Made by a program: the position numbers and the translations under genes. Source: Sialis fuliginosa (lineage: Eukaryota > Arthropoda > Insecta > Megaloptera > Sialidae). Taken from it: a stretch of DNA of 64,000 bases. Positions within the stretch are counted from its first letter, which is position 1, and every line of letters starts with the position of its first letter. The notes under the pieces were generated by a model, which had not been told where the DNA came from, made no database searches, and saw nothing but the letters and a program-made list of their open reading frames with translations. This document shows, piece after piece, positions 24,328-36,849 of the stretch. Location: assembly GCA_961205875.1 (NCBI GenBank), contig OY540822.1, positions 9,116,501 through 9,180,500 on the forward strand. Direction: 5' to 3'.

Positions 24328-25010
24328 AAAGCATAGGTGGCCAACCTTTTGAACCTTTTGGGCCGCATAGCATAAACCTAATCTACCAAGGGCTGCACGT
24401 GACCCCCCCACCCCCCGAAATATTCAGTGTTCTAAAAAAAACGTGTTTTGAGAAAACATCAGTTCAAAATACCTTTAAAATATTTTGTTCAATGTATTTC
24501 CCCCCCACCCCCCCCCCCCGCCTACGATTTTTTTTCTTACTACCGTACTGGAATCTGACCATGGACTTCGAAGATATGTCACTCAAAAGAGAGAAATAAA
24601 AAACTTAACTTTAAAAAAAAACACTGAGATATAAACCTAATAATTAAAAACATTTTTGAAACCGGTGCCAAGCCAATAAAAAACTTTTTGATAAAGAAAA
24701 AAGAAATCCGACTTAAAAAGTTGTTAAATTTAATTGTTTCTGGGTTTTTAAAGTCTGCTTTATTTTTGTTTATTTATAAGTTTTGAAATTTAAATCTGCC
24801 AACCAGTTAGGATCTTCCAAATAAGGTACTTCTAGTTTTTCTTTTTGATTCTAAAAACATTGTATTTTATTTTTTAAATCGTAGAATCCTTTTAGCGTTG
24901 TGTTATGTGTTATATTCATTATTTTATTATTATAAGTTTTTTTTTTATTATCCGATGAGGGCCGCACAAAAGATACTGTAAGGCCGCGGGTTGGCAATGC
25001 TTGATATTAA
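24328..25010. mobile_element. hAT-like non-autonomous element with 'GGTTGGC' ends
   Basis: Left end GCATAGGTGGCCAACC, right end GGGTTGGCAATGC, with GGGCCGCA and GGCCGCGG inside the ends. A clean 8-bp duplication was not found. It contains C-rich tracts (24405-24416, 24500-24520). Confidence 0.5.
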
Positions 25011-25179
25011 AGTATAGATAAAAGAATGCCTACTATTCGAAATTAAAGCACCAATGCATTACTATAGTACATATGCATATGATGCATTATCATAAACAAT
25101 ACTGTTTTATTATTAAATAACTAAATCAAGCCGGAAGTTACCAGTTCCGGCCGGAACCGGAACCGGGATAAAATCGTGG

Positions 25180-25760
25180 ATTCAGGTACACCTCTAAAAT
25201 CTTTCAAGTAAATTCCAGGTACTTCCAACTGCCATTTAATTTTTATACAATTTTATTTAAAAATAATTTATTCGATAGTTTTTTTAATACGTATGTAGGT
25301 ATTTAATTTTTTAACAATTTCAATCAAAATCTAAATTTTTCTGCTGTTTAAACGTCAAAATGATATTTAATATGTCAAAATAAATAGCGATTTAAAAAAA
25401 CAAAATCAAAAGTAGTGGTGGCCTATTAAATGCTTTAAAAAATGATTCTATAAAATTTTCACGTAATATGTGTCATTCTTGATAATATATTTAATGATTT
25501 TAAAATGGAATCGCCCTCAAGCTAAACCCAACCATCCAACTAAGTTTCATTAATATCGGTTCAGTGATTCATGAGTTATGCGTATGACAAGGATTCAGGG
25601 GACAGACACACATACACACACACACACAGACAGACAGACAGACACGGAATGAAAAGTGTTTGTGATCAATTTAAAATTTTGAAATCAATTTTTTGTCTCA
25701 TTTTAAAACGATCACAAAGCTTCTCGTATCTTCGATATTGCGAGAAAGCAATAGATAAAT
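25180..25760 (+). repeat. Dispersed repeat family R1, copy D, with a CA/GACA microsatellite
   Basis: Body as in copies A-C. The right half carries GTTCAGTGATTCATGAGTTA and GTATGACAAGGATTCA, a (CA)n/(GACA)n tract (25607-25643), then a hairpin GCTTCTCG...CGAGAAAGC (25709-25747). The hairpin recurs at 27590 and 29410. Confidence 0.6.
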
Positions 25761-26137
25761 ATACAATCAAGTTTCATTTTTATGTTTACATTTAAATTAA
25801 TAAAGTAGCAATAGTTGGAGAAATAGATTTCGCAGATTTATCTTACTTAATAACAGTTTAAATATCCTTCTGAAACTTGTAACGCCCGTTACGGGCACTT
25901 ATGAGTATTTTACAAATTTAATAATAAATCTGCAGAATTCTAATTTTAACATAGTAAGGTTGAAAAAAAAAACAGTCCCTTTTCAAGTGTTATTTCATAC
26001 TATTTTGTATTGTTATCAAAAATATCGTTTTAATTAGCATAAACTTGTAACGCCCGTTTCAACGGCCGTAGCAAGTCTGGCGCCCTGAGCGAGATTTATT
26101 TTTCCGCCCTCTCTCCTCCCTAAAAAAATGTTCAAAA

Positions 26138-26652
26138 ACCACCGAAAATGTCAATTAAAATTGATTGATTAACAAATAAGTTGAATAGTTAATATCTCAG
26201 CTTGGTGCGATCCTACAGACTCCAACTTTTTTTAAATATAGCTTCTATCATTAACTTTAAGATTATCAAATGCCCTAAGACCGTCGAGGCCCTCTTCCCC
26301 TATTATTAAAAAATTAAAATTGATACATTTACAAATAAGTTGAATAGTTAATATCTCAGCTTGGTGCGATCCTACAGACTCCAACTTTTTTTTTAAATAT
26401 AGCTTACATCATTAACTTTAAGATTATCAAATGCCCTAAGACCGACAAGGCCCCCTTCCCCTATTATTAAAAAATTAAAATTGATAAATTAACAAATAAG
26501 TTGAATAGTTAATATCTCAGCTTAGTGCGATCCTACAGATTCCAACTTTTTTTAAATATAGTTTCTATCATTAACTTAAAGACTATCAAATGCCCTAAGA
26601 CCGTCGAGAATCCCTTCCCCTCTAATTAAAAAATTAAAATTGATAAATAGTT
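26138..26652. repeat. Three tandem copies of a ~160-bp unit
   Basis: AACAAATAAGTTGAATAGTT recurs at 26171, about 26330 and 26491. Each copy ends in a C-rich CCCTTCCCC block before TTAAAAAATTAAAATTGAT. Copies diverge by a few per cent. Non-coding. Confidence 0.8.
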
Positions 26653-27181
26653 AATATGTATCCTCAGCATATCATCTCACACATTTTTTTAATGACTGAT
26701 GAAAAAAAATTCATAAAACTTAATACGATTAATTACGAATAAAATGAGTTCAGTTTGAACTCTCTACGGAGATATGCCGTCGTGAAATTGGATCTCCCTG
26801 CATTATAAGTATATGTGAGCATTTTATAGGTCGTAATATAACAGATAAAAACTAAAATAATACATTTTGTAGCTCTGGGGATTGGCCTAATAGTGCTTGT
26901 ACTTTTTTCATAAAAATTAATAATTTTTACAAGAATTTGAAGAAAATATTTAAGAAAAATAGATAGTTTGAAAAAAATAAACGTCAATCTTTATTCAACA
27001 CTGATTTGAACCAAAAAAGTCACTTATGCCCCATTTTGCCCCACATATATTTGTCAGCTATAAAATATCCAGTGGCGTGTATACCCCAACATCTTTTATA
27101 AACTCATTACCGTAGTAAGAATATCAAAATTGAAATTTTGAAAAATATAAAATCGGAGAACATTTTTTTCTCATTTAAAAC
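26653..27181. other. Gene-free interval before a hAT insertion
   Basis: It is AT-rich with no credible exon. It contains CAGTGGCGTGTATACCCC at 27071, a start typical of the CAGTGGCG hAT family seen at 52763, but no right end. Confidence 0.4.
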
Positions 27182-27577
27182 CAGGGCTTCGAACCGTTAT
27201 TTTTTTCGTTTCGGTTGTCGTTCCGGTTCGAGCAAAAAAATATATTTCGGTTCGGTTCCGGTTTTCGTTCCGCTAAAAAGAACGGTTTTTCCGGTTTTTT
27301 CGGTTTTCGGTTCAGCTCCGAGTGATTAATTAAAAAAAAATTATTTGTATTAAAAAAAAATGTTCTACCATATTTTAGAATATTTTATAGTACTTGTATG
27401 ATAGTCCGATCGACAATTGAAGTGGGAAATAAGATCATGTTAACGCGCGTATTTTAACATGTACTAAACCGTAAAAACCGATATTTTTATTTCGGTTCTG
27501 TTCCGGTTTTCGTTCCGGCAAAAAATAACGGTTTTTCCGGTTTTCGGTTTTCGGTTCAGTTCCGGATCGAAGCCCTG
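27182..27577. mobile_element. hAT MITE family C, copy 1 (396 bp)
   Basis: CAGGGCTTCGAACCG at the left; the right end is CGGATCGAAGCCCTG. It is flanked by a perfect 8-bp duplication TTTAAAAC (27174-27181, 27578-27585). The interior has several TTCGGTTCCGGTT-like units. It split a copy of repeat R1, whose right end resumes at 27578. Confidence 0.9.
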
Positions 27578-27976
27578 TTTAAAACAATCACAAAGCTTCT
27601 CGTATCTTCAATATGACGAGGAAGCAAACAATAGATATATTTTTTATTACACAAATAAATTCCATAAAATACACGCTGCAATACACTTAAAAGCGGATAT
27701 TTTCCGTAAACCAAAAATAGACGTGTGTAAGGTATTATGAAAGAGAAGGATATTACATAATAGTATATCTTCTCGAATGGCATTTGAACGCCTACGCTCA
27801 AAGTTGTGGTAACTTCGCTGAACAATTTTAATATATTGATTTGCTATATTTCATATATATATTTCTTGCACACCGAATGTTGACAATGCATTTGAAATAA
27901 ATTTAGAAATTCCAAAACTTATTTTTAGGGATGAGGGTTTTTTAATAACTTTAATAACATAATAAATAAATAACGG

Positions 27977-28125
27977 CAAGTTGATGGATCTTGGCTTCTG
28001 GGTGTAAGCCGCGTCGATTTGATCGTATTATCGACCAACGTTTCGTCACATATTGCAGTGGACATCTTCAGGGCTCTTCTAAAATTTCAATTTTATCAAG
28101 ATCACCGCGGAAGCCTCAAGACTTG
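27977..28125 (-). repeat. CTGAAGATG...GACGAAACG repeat, copy 1
   Basis: On the minus strand it reads CCTGAAGATGTCCACTGC, then GACGAAACGTTGGTCG, then GGCTTACACCCAGAAGCC. Related copies are at 29505-29612 and 45003-45136. The motif resembles short conserved segments I associate with Penelope-like retroelements; that class is a guess. Confidence 0.4.
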
Positions 28126-28394
28126 TATTAAATAAAAAATTATAAAATTATAAATATTGATAATTTTGAGTTTTTTTCTGGGGTGGTTCGATCTTCTATT
28201 AAACTATCGCAATAGGTATGTATTTATTTTTTAATTAGAGTTTCTAACAGGGACTTGCACCGGAATTTATTTGTGGTTCAGGTTCGTTTCGGGTTCTAAT
28301 ATAAATATTGGTCCAAGTTTGAGTTTAGTATTTGGGTTCAAAAACCGTTATTTTTTATACTTCAGTATTGCATTTACCTCACTTCACCTTAAGT

Positions 28395-28727
28395 CAGGGA
28401 TGGGGAACCTGCGGCCTTTTCAATACTTCATTGCGGCCGGTAAATATTTCAATTATTTATAATATATAATTTTTCTTCTCAATTTATTTTTAATTTTATT
28501 CTGCCAAGAGACAAAAACAAAAATGTTTGAACAAATAATCTACAATAATCAAACGTAAATTAAAATTGGATATTGCGCGTGTATTCTGAAGTTATTTGAT
28601 ATGAACTTCCTACTGGGGATATATTTCACGACGAAGTCTACTTCAAGAAAGACGGTAAGTATGCGGCCTGCTTATTATTTTTAAATTTAAATGTGGCCTT
28701 CTATGATAAAAAGGTTCCCCACCCTTG
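28395..28727. mobile_element. hAT MITE family B, copy 1 (333 bp)
   Basis: CAGGGATGGGGAACCTGCGG at the left; GGTTCCCCACCCTTG at the right. It is flanked by CCTTAAGT and CCTTAGGT (7/8 match). The interior is shared with 42302-42911. Confidence 0.85.
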
Positions 28728-28744
28728 CCTTAGGTATTTAAAAA

Positions 28745-29460
28745 ATATCTGCACAGTGCTTTCTCGTACTAAATTCACCAAAGGTAGTTAACTATCGAAC
28801 GATTTTAATAAACACAACTGCCTGCCAATTAAATTTTTGTACAATTTTATAAAAAAATATTTATTCGTCATTTTTTTTAATACGCGCATGATTATTTATT
28901 CGTATATTTTTAATTTTTTAACGATTCCAATATAAATCTAAATTTTTCTGTTATGTCAACGTCAACATGAAATTTAATATATCAAAGTAAATTGCAATTG
29001 AAAAAAATAAAAGACGATTTTTTAAATGAAACTGATTGTGAGATAAATCTTTGTAAGGGAATATTTTACAATTAGCATCGTGTTGTGGTGACCTATATTA
29101 TAAAAAATTAAATGCTCTATAAAAAAGATTTTATAAAATTTTCATGTAACATATTTCTAAAAAAATAACTGTTTTTGGATGCCACGCCTCCTCCTTAAAC
29201 ACAATTTTAATGATTTTTAAATGGGACCGTTCTCAAGCCAGACCCAACCAACCAAGTTCATTAATATCAGTTCAGTGGTTCATGAGTTACGCGTGTGACA
29301 AGGATTCAAAGGACAGATAGACAGCCACACTCAGATACGTGAAACGGAAAGATCAAGTTAAAATTCAGAAATCAGAGAACAATTTTTTTCTCATCTAAAA
29401 ATGATCACAAAGCTTCTCGTATCTTTGATATGGCGAGGAAGAAAAATAGCATATCGTATG
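28745..29460 (+). repeat. Dispersed repeat family R1, copy E, the longest
   Basis: It starts GCACAGTGCTTTCTCGTACT and carries both the R1 body and the right hairpin region (GCTTCTCGTATCTTTGATAT, GGCGAGGAAG). The phrase GTTCAGTGGTTCATGAGTTA precedes a GACAGATAGACAG tract. Non-coding. Confidence 0.6.
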
Positions 29461-29504
29461 AAACTGTAATATTTTATTTAAAAAAAAAAACGGAAATAGA
29501 TCAT

Positions 29505-29612
29505 GGCTTCTGGGTGTAAGCCGCGTCGATTTGGTCGGTCAAGGTTTCGTCACACATTGCAATGGGCATCTTCAGGAACCAAGATCACCGCGGAAGCCTC
29601 AAGTCTTGTAAA
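29505..29612 (-). repeat. CTGAAGATG...GACGAAACG repeat, copy 2
   Basis: On the minus strand: CCTGAAGATGCCCATTGC, GACGAAACCTTGACCG and GGCTTACACCCAGAAGCC. It is shorter than copy 1 in the middle hairpin. Confidence 0.4.
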
Positions 29613-29649
29613 AAACGGAGATATTAGAAAACTCTGTATAAATCATTAT

Positions 29650-29905
29650 TAGAGATTGGAAAAATAGTTTTTCAACTATTGCGTAAAAATGCATTTAGTG
29701 TAATTTTTATTTAATATCTCCACCGTTTTCAGAAAACTAGTTTGATTGAACACAATTTGAAATCAACTATTTGCAACTATTTTAAAACTATTTGCGACAC
29801 TTTTTACTGTTTCGTTTGCACTAATTATTATTAAATCGTAAAAAAAACTATTCATTCAACTAGTAACTATTTCATTGAAAATAACAACTATTTTTCCAAT
29901 CTCTA
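29650..29905. mobile_element. hAT MITE family F, copy 1 (256 bp)
   Basis: TAGAGATTGGAAAAATAGT at the left and ACTATTTTTCCAATCTCTA at the right. It is flanked by ATCATTAT and ACCATTAT (7/8). The internal phrase CTCCACCGTTTTCAG lies 83 bp from the left end. Copies are at 39157-39421 and, truncated, at 49955-50038. Confidence 0.85.
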
Positions 29906-30038
29906 ACCATTATAAATTTTGTTGTTCAAATACAAAAATACACTGGGGTCCAGCAGATCTGAAAGTTTATACGTTTACTTCGAAGCTAGCTCGTTAAATC
30001 GATAAACGCGAATGTAAAATAAGTACATTTGTTAAATA

Positions 30039-30061
30039 TGTGGGGTCTTTTAGACCCCACA
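30039..30061. repeat. Perfect 10-bp-stem hairpin
   Basis: TGTGGGGTCT, a short TTT-type centre, then AGACCCCACA. It is GC-rich in AT-rich surroundings. Confidence 0.5.
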
Positions 30062-31259
30062 CACCATTAAATCAGGATTCCAAATATTTTTGTTAACTGC
30101 AACATTTTCAATCTCCTCAAACAAAAAACATTAATTACAAAAAAACGCTATATTTATGGTAGATATAATATCTGAGTTTATGTTTAAAACAGGTGGCATC
30201 TAACGTAGTAGCTTAGACTGTGACTAGGTTACGTGGGCGAGGGTGGCTCTACACTGTCACAGTCTAACAGCCTCCCATTCACGACGTGTATACCAAACGC
30301 TTATATAATAACAGCTACGTTCATAAAGCCCAACCGTTTCATATGAGTACGATTATATTGTCCTATGTATATACGAGTACATATATATATATATATATAT
30401 ACATGTAATCTTGTAGGTATGCATCTTTCAGAGTAAAAACGAGACATTATGAGTTCAAAGTGAATAACTCGACAAAAATCGATCGCCTCGTTTTTGTACC
30501 ACTTTTATTTATATTTGAATGCAATATACCTACATAGTAACGACATAAAAAACTTCTGTTTACGTATTTTTCAAATGTTTGATCTAAATATTATTTTAGT
30601 TACATTTTTAAATTGTTTTTTTTTTTTACTTTCTTATATGAAATATACATATAGTATAAGTAAGTATAGTGAAGCTGATTTTTTTCGAAATCCGGATTTT
30701 GATGGAATTTCCGTTTTGACCTTCCCTTAATCCATTCTGACTATTTTCGCTATGATGTCTGTGTGTCTGTCTGTCTGTCTGTAAGCGCTGTAAGTCAAAT
30801 ACGACAAATCGTAGAAGGATAAAATTTTATATTTAAGAAGAAAACGTCCTATTTTTAAGAAATAAACATTATATTTTATTTCAAAAATAATTCGAAAATT
30901 CAAAAATTGACAGTTATTACCTATATTTTCAGTTATTATCTATATTATTCATTTTATTCTATCTTATTAGTGTGTCAGAAATATTTTAATAAAATAAATA
31001 CTATTCACTGTTATGATTACGTATAAGAAAGTCCCATGGTTCCCAAGGCAGATATTTTTCGTAAAGTAGTCCATATTGACGTGGCTTGTGCCTAGAAGCT
31101 AAGATCTCTGTATTGATCAAAAGTGAGTAATATACGAGTAAGACATTATATGTGATGTGTAATATCATTTTACTGAAACCAGTTGATTATTTGTTGTTGA
31201 TACTGTTATCAGGTAAGGTGTATATTACACATACTGGTGCTGCATATGTGCATATGTTA
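30062..31259. other. Gene-free interval
   Basis: It holds a palindromic patch (TTAGACTGTGAC near 30213, GTCACAGTCTAA near 30257), a (TA)n tract at 30379-30400 and a (GTCT)n run at 30757-30782. No coding exon is credible. Confidence 0.4.
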
Positions 31260-31669
31260 TAATGATTCGTATTCGTATTCGTATTCGTACAGGTACTTAT
31301 AGCGTTCGTTAAGCGTAAACGGATAAACGAATGGGCGACAACGGGGCTGGCAACCTGCAGGACTAGTTGTATAGCTACCCCCTACCGCCTGCCCAAGGAC
31401 GGGGTGGCGCGAGTGTGCGAGAGAGAGAGTGAGGACACACGTATAGCGTTGGCGAAGATAGCAGGGGGCATGGCGGAGAAAGGGGCTATTTTGCGGGGGC
31501 GGCAACGTCATTCAACAAATACCCAGCGGTACGGTTCATTCCAGTCAGCCCCTGACACTGTTCGTAGAGCTTTCGTTATCGTTGGCTTTCCGTTAAACGC
31601 GACAGTTCCTGTTATATTTCATCGGAAACATGTTTCGCGAACTGTTTACTTACAATCAGCTCCATACCG
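31260..31669 (+). promoter_or_regulatory. GC-rich, CpG-containing patch: candidate promoter and 5' leader exon
   Basis: Base composition changes sharply from the AT-rich surroundings, with many CG dinucleotides and a (ATTCGT)-type run at 31265-31287. An initiator-like TTCCAGTCAGC lies at about 31538. The patch ends at CCATACCG|GTAAAAGT, a good splice donor at 31670. No conserved protein is encoded. The simplest reading is a promoter and non-coding first exon splicing to the acceptor at 39529-39530, just before the ATG of the gene at 39546. The link is inferred only. Confidence 0.4.
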
Positions 31670-31828
31670 GTAAAAGTGTTGTTTAAACAATAATTGCACA
31701 AGTGCACTGTTTCAAAGTATTTTGCACAAAACCACTACAATCACTGTTATATATGCATCGCACTATTTAGCACTATAAAACACACAATATATATCCATTA
31801 TATAATATTATAAATTCACTCACTTATT

Positions 31829-31864
31829 TCATATATATATATATATTTATATATATATAAATTT

Positions 31865-31895
<31 letters not shown>

Positions 31896-31905
31896 CATAT
31901 ATACA
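31829..31905. repeat. (TA)n microsatellite
   Basis: Alternating TATATA tracts interrupted by AAATT. Frames read through it are low complexity. Confidence 0.8.
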
Positions 31906-32099
31906 TATGTATTTGTATATATCTATTTAAGATATACACACGTATATATTTATATACATATATTGTATAGCAGCTACCTCGAAAGAATACAATCAGGTAA
32001 GGTTGAATACCTATATGTCTTAATTTGTAAAAGCATGTCTTTAAATAAATGTTCATTATTTTATCTAAGACGAATACTCGTATATTCCAACAGGTATAA

Positions 32100-33050
32100 G
32101 CAGTGGAAGAAGCAAGTATTTTGTTGTTAAACCGTTTATTTTGATATTGGGGTAAATAATATTAATTAATAATTAATGAGAGCATTAGATACAAAAAATA
32201 AAAAAAACTCGCAAAATTTGCCCCACTTTCAAAATAAACGGCCCATTTGATGTTTCAATAGTTTTTTCACTTTTTTTATCATTGTTATAAACGTTAATAA
32301 AACAATTCATCGATAAAGAAATAAAAAGCACACATTTTAAAAATGTAACTTATTTACAGTAGATAGTCGATTATCCGATATTATTTGGACAGAGGGTAGT
32401 TCGGATAATCAATCATAAACACGTAACCGGGTAAAAAAATTATATTCGTTTTTGATGAACCTTAAACAAAAAAATGAAAATACCTGCATTATTTATATAG
32501 GTATGTGCAGATCTTCACTGCATTGTTGTAGTAGACATTTTAATATAGAGTACGTCAAAGTCACTTTAAATTTCAGTACGGTACTATGTAATAAATAAAA
32601 TAAAAAAACATCCGAAAAATTAATATTTCGAGTAATTAATGCTCTACTATAATTTTTAATCACCACCGTTTTCAATGCAAATACATACATATATGTATTA
32701 TTTTCAAACAATTGTCTACTGTATAAGAATACAATATACATAATTATCCTTTTTGCAGGATTAATAAAAATTATGGTTCAAAAATTTATTTTTCAATGTT
32801 CCGTATCAAAATCGGAAAAAGGAATCTATGTAACATAGAAAGCTAAAATTTGACGTAATTATAATATAGACCTTTATAATTTGGGCGCTTTTTGAGGAGG
32901 TAAATGGGCTGGCAAAAAAAATTTATTAAGTTGGCAGTTAAATTATTTTTAAAACCTTCGTTTAACAAATTTTCAAATAAATCGTAAAAATAATTTGAGA
33001 AAAATCTAAATCTGCCGAGATTACAAAAAAAAAAGTTTGAGGTTTTACTA
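32100..33050. other. Gene-free interval with a pogo-like terminus
   Basis: CAGTAGATAGTCGATTATCC at 32357, with GGATAATCAATCAT at about 32404, resembles one end of a Tigger/pogo-type element. No partner end or transposase was found. Otherwise AT-rich. Confidence 0.35.
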
Positions 33051-33056
33051 CACAGG

Positions 33057-33478
33057 GTGAGTTATATCAGGTGGAACAAACTTGAACAGTTAATCGAGAA
33101 AAATATTTATTATGAAATATTATATTATATCAAATGTCATTACTGTGTCAATGGGTTCTCCAGATATTAAATAAAAACTAATTTTGGGTTTCTAGTTTCC
33201 TCACGAAGAATTTCCGGACAAATATTCATATGAGTTCCAAAATTCGTTCGTTCCATTTAAAAAAAATCGAGATGTCAGTGGATTTTGAAAGAATGTTTGG
33301 CATTATTTCATATTTTAATGTCAATTTAAATATTATTTATAACATGTTTTTGAGTTTTACTCAAAACTGACATTACAATATGAAATAATGCAAAAAATTC
33401 CTTCAAAATCCACTAACATCTCGATATGAACTTTTTTGCTTAAAATATTTTTCTCGATCAAATGACTCACCTTGTACA
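33057..33478. mobile_element. Foldback MITE, ACAGGGTGAGTTAT ends
   Basis: Left ACAGGGTGAGTTAT pairs imperfectly with right ATGACTCACCTTGT. Inner segments CGAGAAAAATATTT / AAATATTTTTCTCG and CGAGATGTCAGTGGATTTTG / CAAAATCCACTAACATCTCG also pair. The inner loop is itself palindromic (GCATTATTTCATATT / AATATGAAATAATGC). Confidence 0.65.
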
Positions 33479-33715
33479 TAAATTGCTAGGAAAGAATTTT
33501 TGGAATTATATAACGAGAATAAAGAAAATTATATGTATACATTTTATAATTATTTCCTTTGAAATAACATAAAATATTTCACATTTCCTTTCATTTGAAA
33601 CGAAATTTATATTTACACTACAGGATACTACATCATAATTTTTAACCTTTAACATTAAATATGTATTTTAAAATATTTAATATTTACTTTGGAATGTAGC
33701 AAACATGATATATAT

Positions 33716-34445
33716 ACACTAGCGTACCGAGGGGGTAGGAGCAAAGGAGGCACCAGCCCCAGGCAAATTTAGAAAAAAAATTAAATATACTGGCTGGTCC
33801 GATTTGGAATACAGATATTTTAGAAGCTGATTCCTTGGCTCATTGTGAGTATAAAGGGGGGGGGGGTCTATCTTCTACACCCTCTGAGCTTTTGATACCT
33901 ACTCTATTAAATGAAAGGGTCATACAATTATTTTTTTTTATAATTACATAATAATTACATAATTACGTTACAAGCAAAAAAATATATGACTGTTACATTT
34001 CATAGGGTAGGTATCAAAATAGGGGATTAATTTAAATAAATTTATAACTGAAAAACTGTAAGACACAGTCCAACTTTGTATGGTGAATAAAAAAATAAAT
34101 ATATTTTTTAACTCGTTGTGGTTGCTCTAGTTACGTTACTTTGGAAGTGAGATAATCTTTGTTTATAAGTACTACTCCGAAGGAACTTTTTAAACATCCC
34201 GTAGCTCAGAGGGTGTAGAATATAGATTCCCCTTTTCCGCACAATGAGCCAAGGAATCAGCTCATAAAATATATGTATCCCAAACCGGACCATCCTATAT
34301 ATAAATATAAAATTAAACTGGGGATGGCAGATTTGAGGTAGCAACGAAATAAAAATAGGTCTTCGATTTTCATATTTAGCATAAAGTGTAGTTGGGGGGG
34401 AATTTGCCATCTGCCCCAGGCGACAGAAACCTTTCGTACATTATG
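33716..34445. mobile_element. Foldback element with GCGTACCG-type ends
   Basis: GAAGCTGATTCCTTGGCTCA (33823) is mirrored by TGAGCCAAGGAATCAGCT (34245). CTACACCCTCTGAGCT (33877) is mirrored by AGCTCAGAGGGTGTAG (34203). The outer ends contain GCCCCAGGC (33750) and GCCCCAGGC again near 34415. Confidence 0.55.
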
Positions 34446-36840
34446 GATTGCAATTTACAATTTTATTAACTACCCACATTAATAATTATAATTATAAAAC
34501 GATAATATGTGGTATTTAATTATATATAAAACGGATATTTCCTTTGCTCAATTTACAAGAAATGATTTATTTGTGAACAATTTGATTCCACAGAGTTGAT
34601 TGCACAGAAACAATTAATAATTAATTAAAATTTCCGAGAACTACACAAAATTGTTATCGTCTTTAATTCATATTTAACAAAAAAAGAATGAAATTTTGTG
34701 GCGAGAAATCAGCAGAAACAAATATTTTCAATAACTTAAAAATTGTGTACATTAATTTACTTATTTTTCCTTTATTTTATAAATATTAAACTAAAAATCA
34801 ATAAAAACCAAGCGCGTATCCAGGGGAAAAAATTGTAGGACATACGAAAATAAAATAATTAATATGAAAAACACGCGTCAAAAGCATTTTTTTGTAATGT
34901 TCTGGACAATTTCGATGAAGTACCAAAAATATAAATAAATAACAAATTAACAATGAAATTACAATAAACAAAATACTTTTTTTTTAATTAGACGTAATTT
35001 CATTTTTATTAGACTAGAACAAATATGACAAAATAATTAAATAAAGGCCGAAAATCGTATACACGCGTCTGACAAAAAAAAATAACCCATAGGTCGATAA
35101 AATATTAACCAAATAACGAAGATCTGACCGGAATTAAAGACTTTTTCACGAAAAAAAAAAAAAAAAGTAATAAAAGGGTACCCGGTTATTGACATAAGGG
35201 TTAAAATGACAAATTCACAAATACACAAAATATTTATAGATTCATCGTAAAAAAACTACAATTTATATTTAATACTTTTAACTGTTACACACAAATTGTA
35301 TTCCGGGAAAAGTTTTATAATAAAAAAAAGCTTTAAAAAACTTTAAAGTGTATTGAAAGCGTTTTATGTAAATATAGAAAATTGTCAAGAAAGGCGTCAA
35401 TAAGTTTGTAAAGAAAATCCCTCATTAATTAACGCTTTCAAAAACGTGCCGATACGTATTTACTATAAATTGAAATGACAATGTCATATAATATCACGGA
35501 GAAATAAGTACATCAAAACATTACAGATTATAAATTTGCATTTAAATTACTTACGTATTTCGTATACATAAATAAATGAATATTATAAGGTAAAGGCGCC
35601 AGTTATGGTCGTTATAAGAGGAAGTTTCCGGTTTTTCTTTGGATTAATGGGCTTGTTTTTTGTAATTCTCATGAACTCATGTTACAAGTAACTCTTGATT
35701 TAATCAATTTAATTACCAAAATTCGTAAATATAGTTTGTTTTTTAAATTATAGCCTTATATTTTGTTTGTTTTTTCTCCAGTAATGGCAAAGGTAAAACC
35801 AGTAATGAGCACGCAGTGATGGACACTTGCTAATTATTACAAAATGATAAGTACGTACTACGACACAAAATATATAAAAAAAAGAATTGTCAAATTTGAA
35901 ACAATGTAAAGCAGTTGCTATGATAATGTAATAATTAATAAATAAATTATACTAATAATTAGTTTAAATGTCCACCATTTTGACACCTATTGACAGTTAA
36001 ATGTATATAGATTAATATTCAGAAATGGTAGTAATCAAATATCAACAAATATTTCTAATTCCGTACATTTAATTAAAAATTTTCCATTACTGAGGTCCTT
36101 GCCAAGACTGGTGCCAGTACCTTAGTTATTTACGGATTCTAGGAGGTTGTTGTGTTTTTAGGGGTTAGTATTTTTCGAGTACTTCCTCAAATATTTTTTG
36201 TACATCTCGAGAAGGCTCTCAAAATTGATATAAATTTTCGATTTTTTTGCAATTTTTTGACGATATTAGAAAAAATTGGGATCGCCTTAAAATACCGTTA
36301 TCATATTTTAGATGCCCTTTGTTTGTTTTGTTTTAATTTGAATTAATTTTGTAAAGATTATGAAATTTTATACATAATATAGATATTCTAATAATTTGGA
36401 CACAAAATTCAACAAGACACTTAATAATCATCCTTTACTTAAAAAACCTTTCGTGAAAATCGTTTAGTTTGTTTGTTTTCCCGGAGCTATTTGCATTATT
36501 AAATTTCAATATTTATTTCAGCTTTGAAATTATTTATAATTTACAAATATTTGATATTATATAAGATTTTATTAGACTAAAGTATACATAAATTTTGTTG
36601 AATTATTTATTAGAATTCATATTAAACTGCTTTAGCTTGTTTTAAAATAATTTCATTCGATTAAAACATCAAATTGTTCATCTGGATTCATTAAGTAAGG
36701 TATGTAAGCTAGAATTTATTTCTTCATTTACTCTCTATGTATGTACATTAAACCGCAAAATGTTGCATGGTTAATTATTAGAACACAATTTTAGATATAG
36801 AAAATAATAAGTCAACTCGAGCGGTGGTCAACATTCTTAC
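34446..36840. other. Gene-free interval
   Basis: AT-rich sequence without a credible exon or a clearly bounded element. It contains poly-A/T tracts (35149-35165). Confidence 0.4.
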
Positions 36841-36849
36841 TTTGATAAT

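Noticed and set aside
27977..28125. Possible hammerhead ribozyme (CTGAAGA ... GAAAC, minus strand)
   Set aside because: The CUGANGA- and GAAA-like blocks are in the right order and a hairpin follows, but the required UH cleavage position after stem III is missing and stem II pairs poorly.
31404..31673. 89-codon frame in the GC-rich patch
   Set aside because: Low similarity to anything I know, and the stop lies at the splice donor; better explained as leader sequence with high GC.
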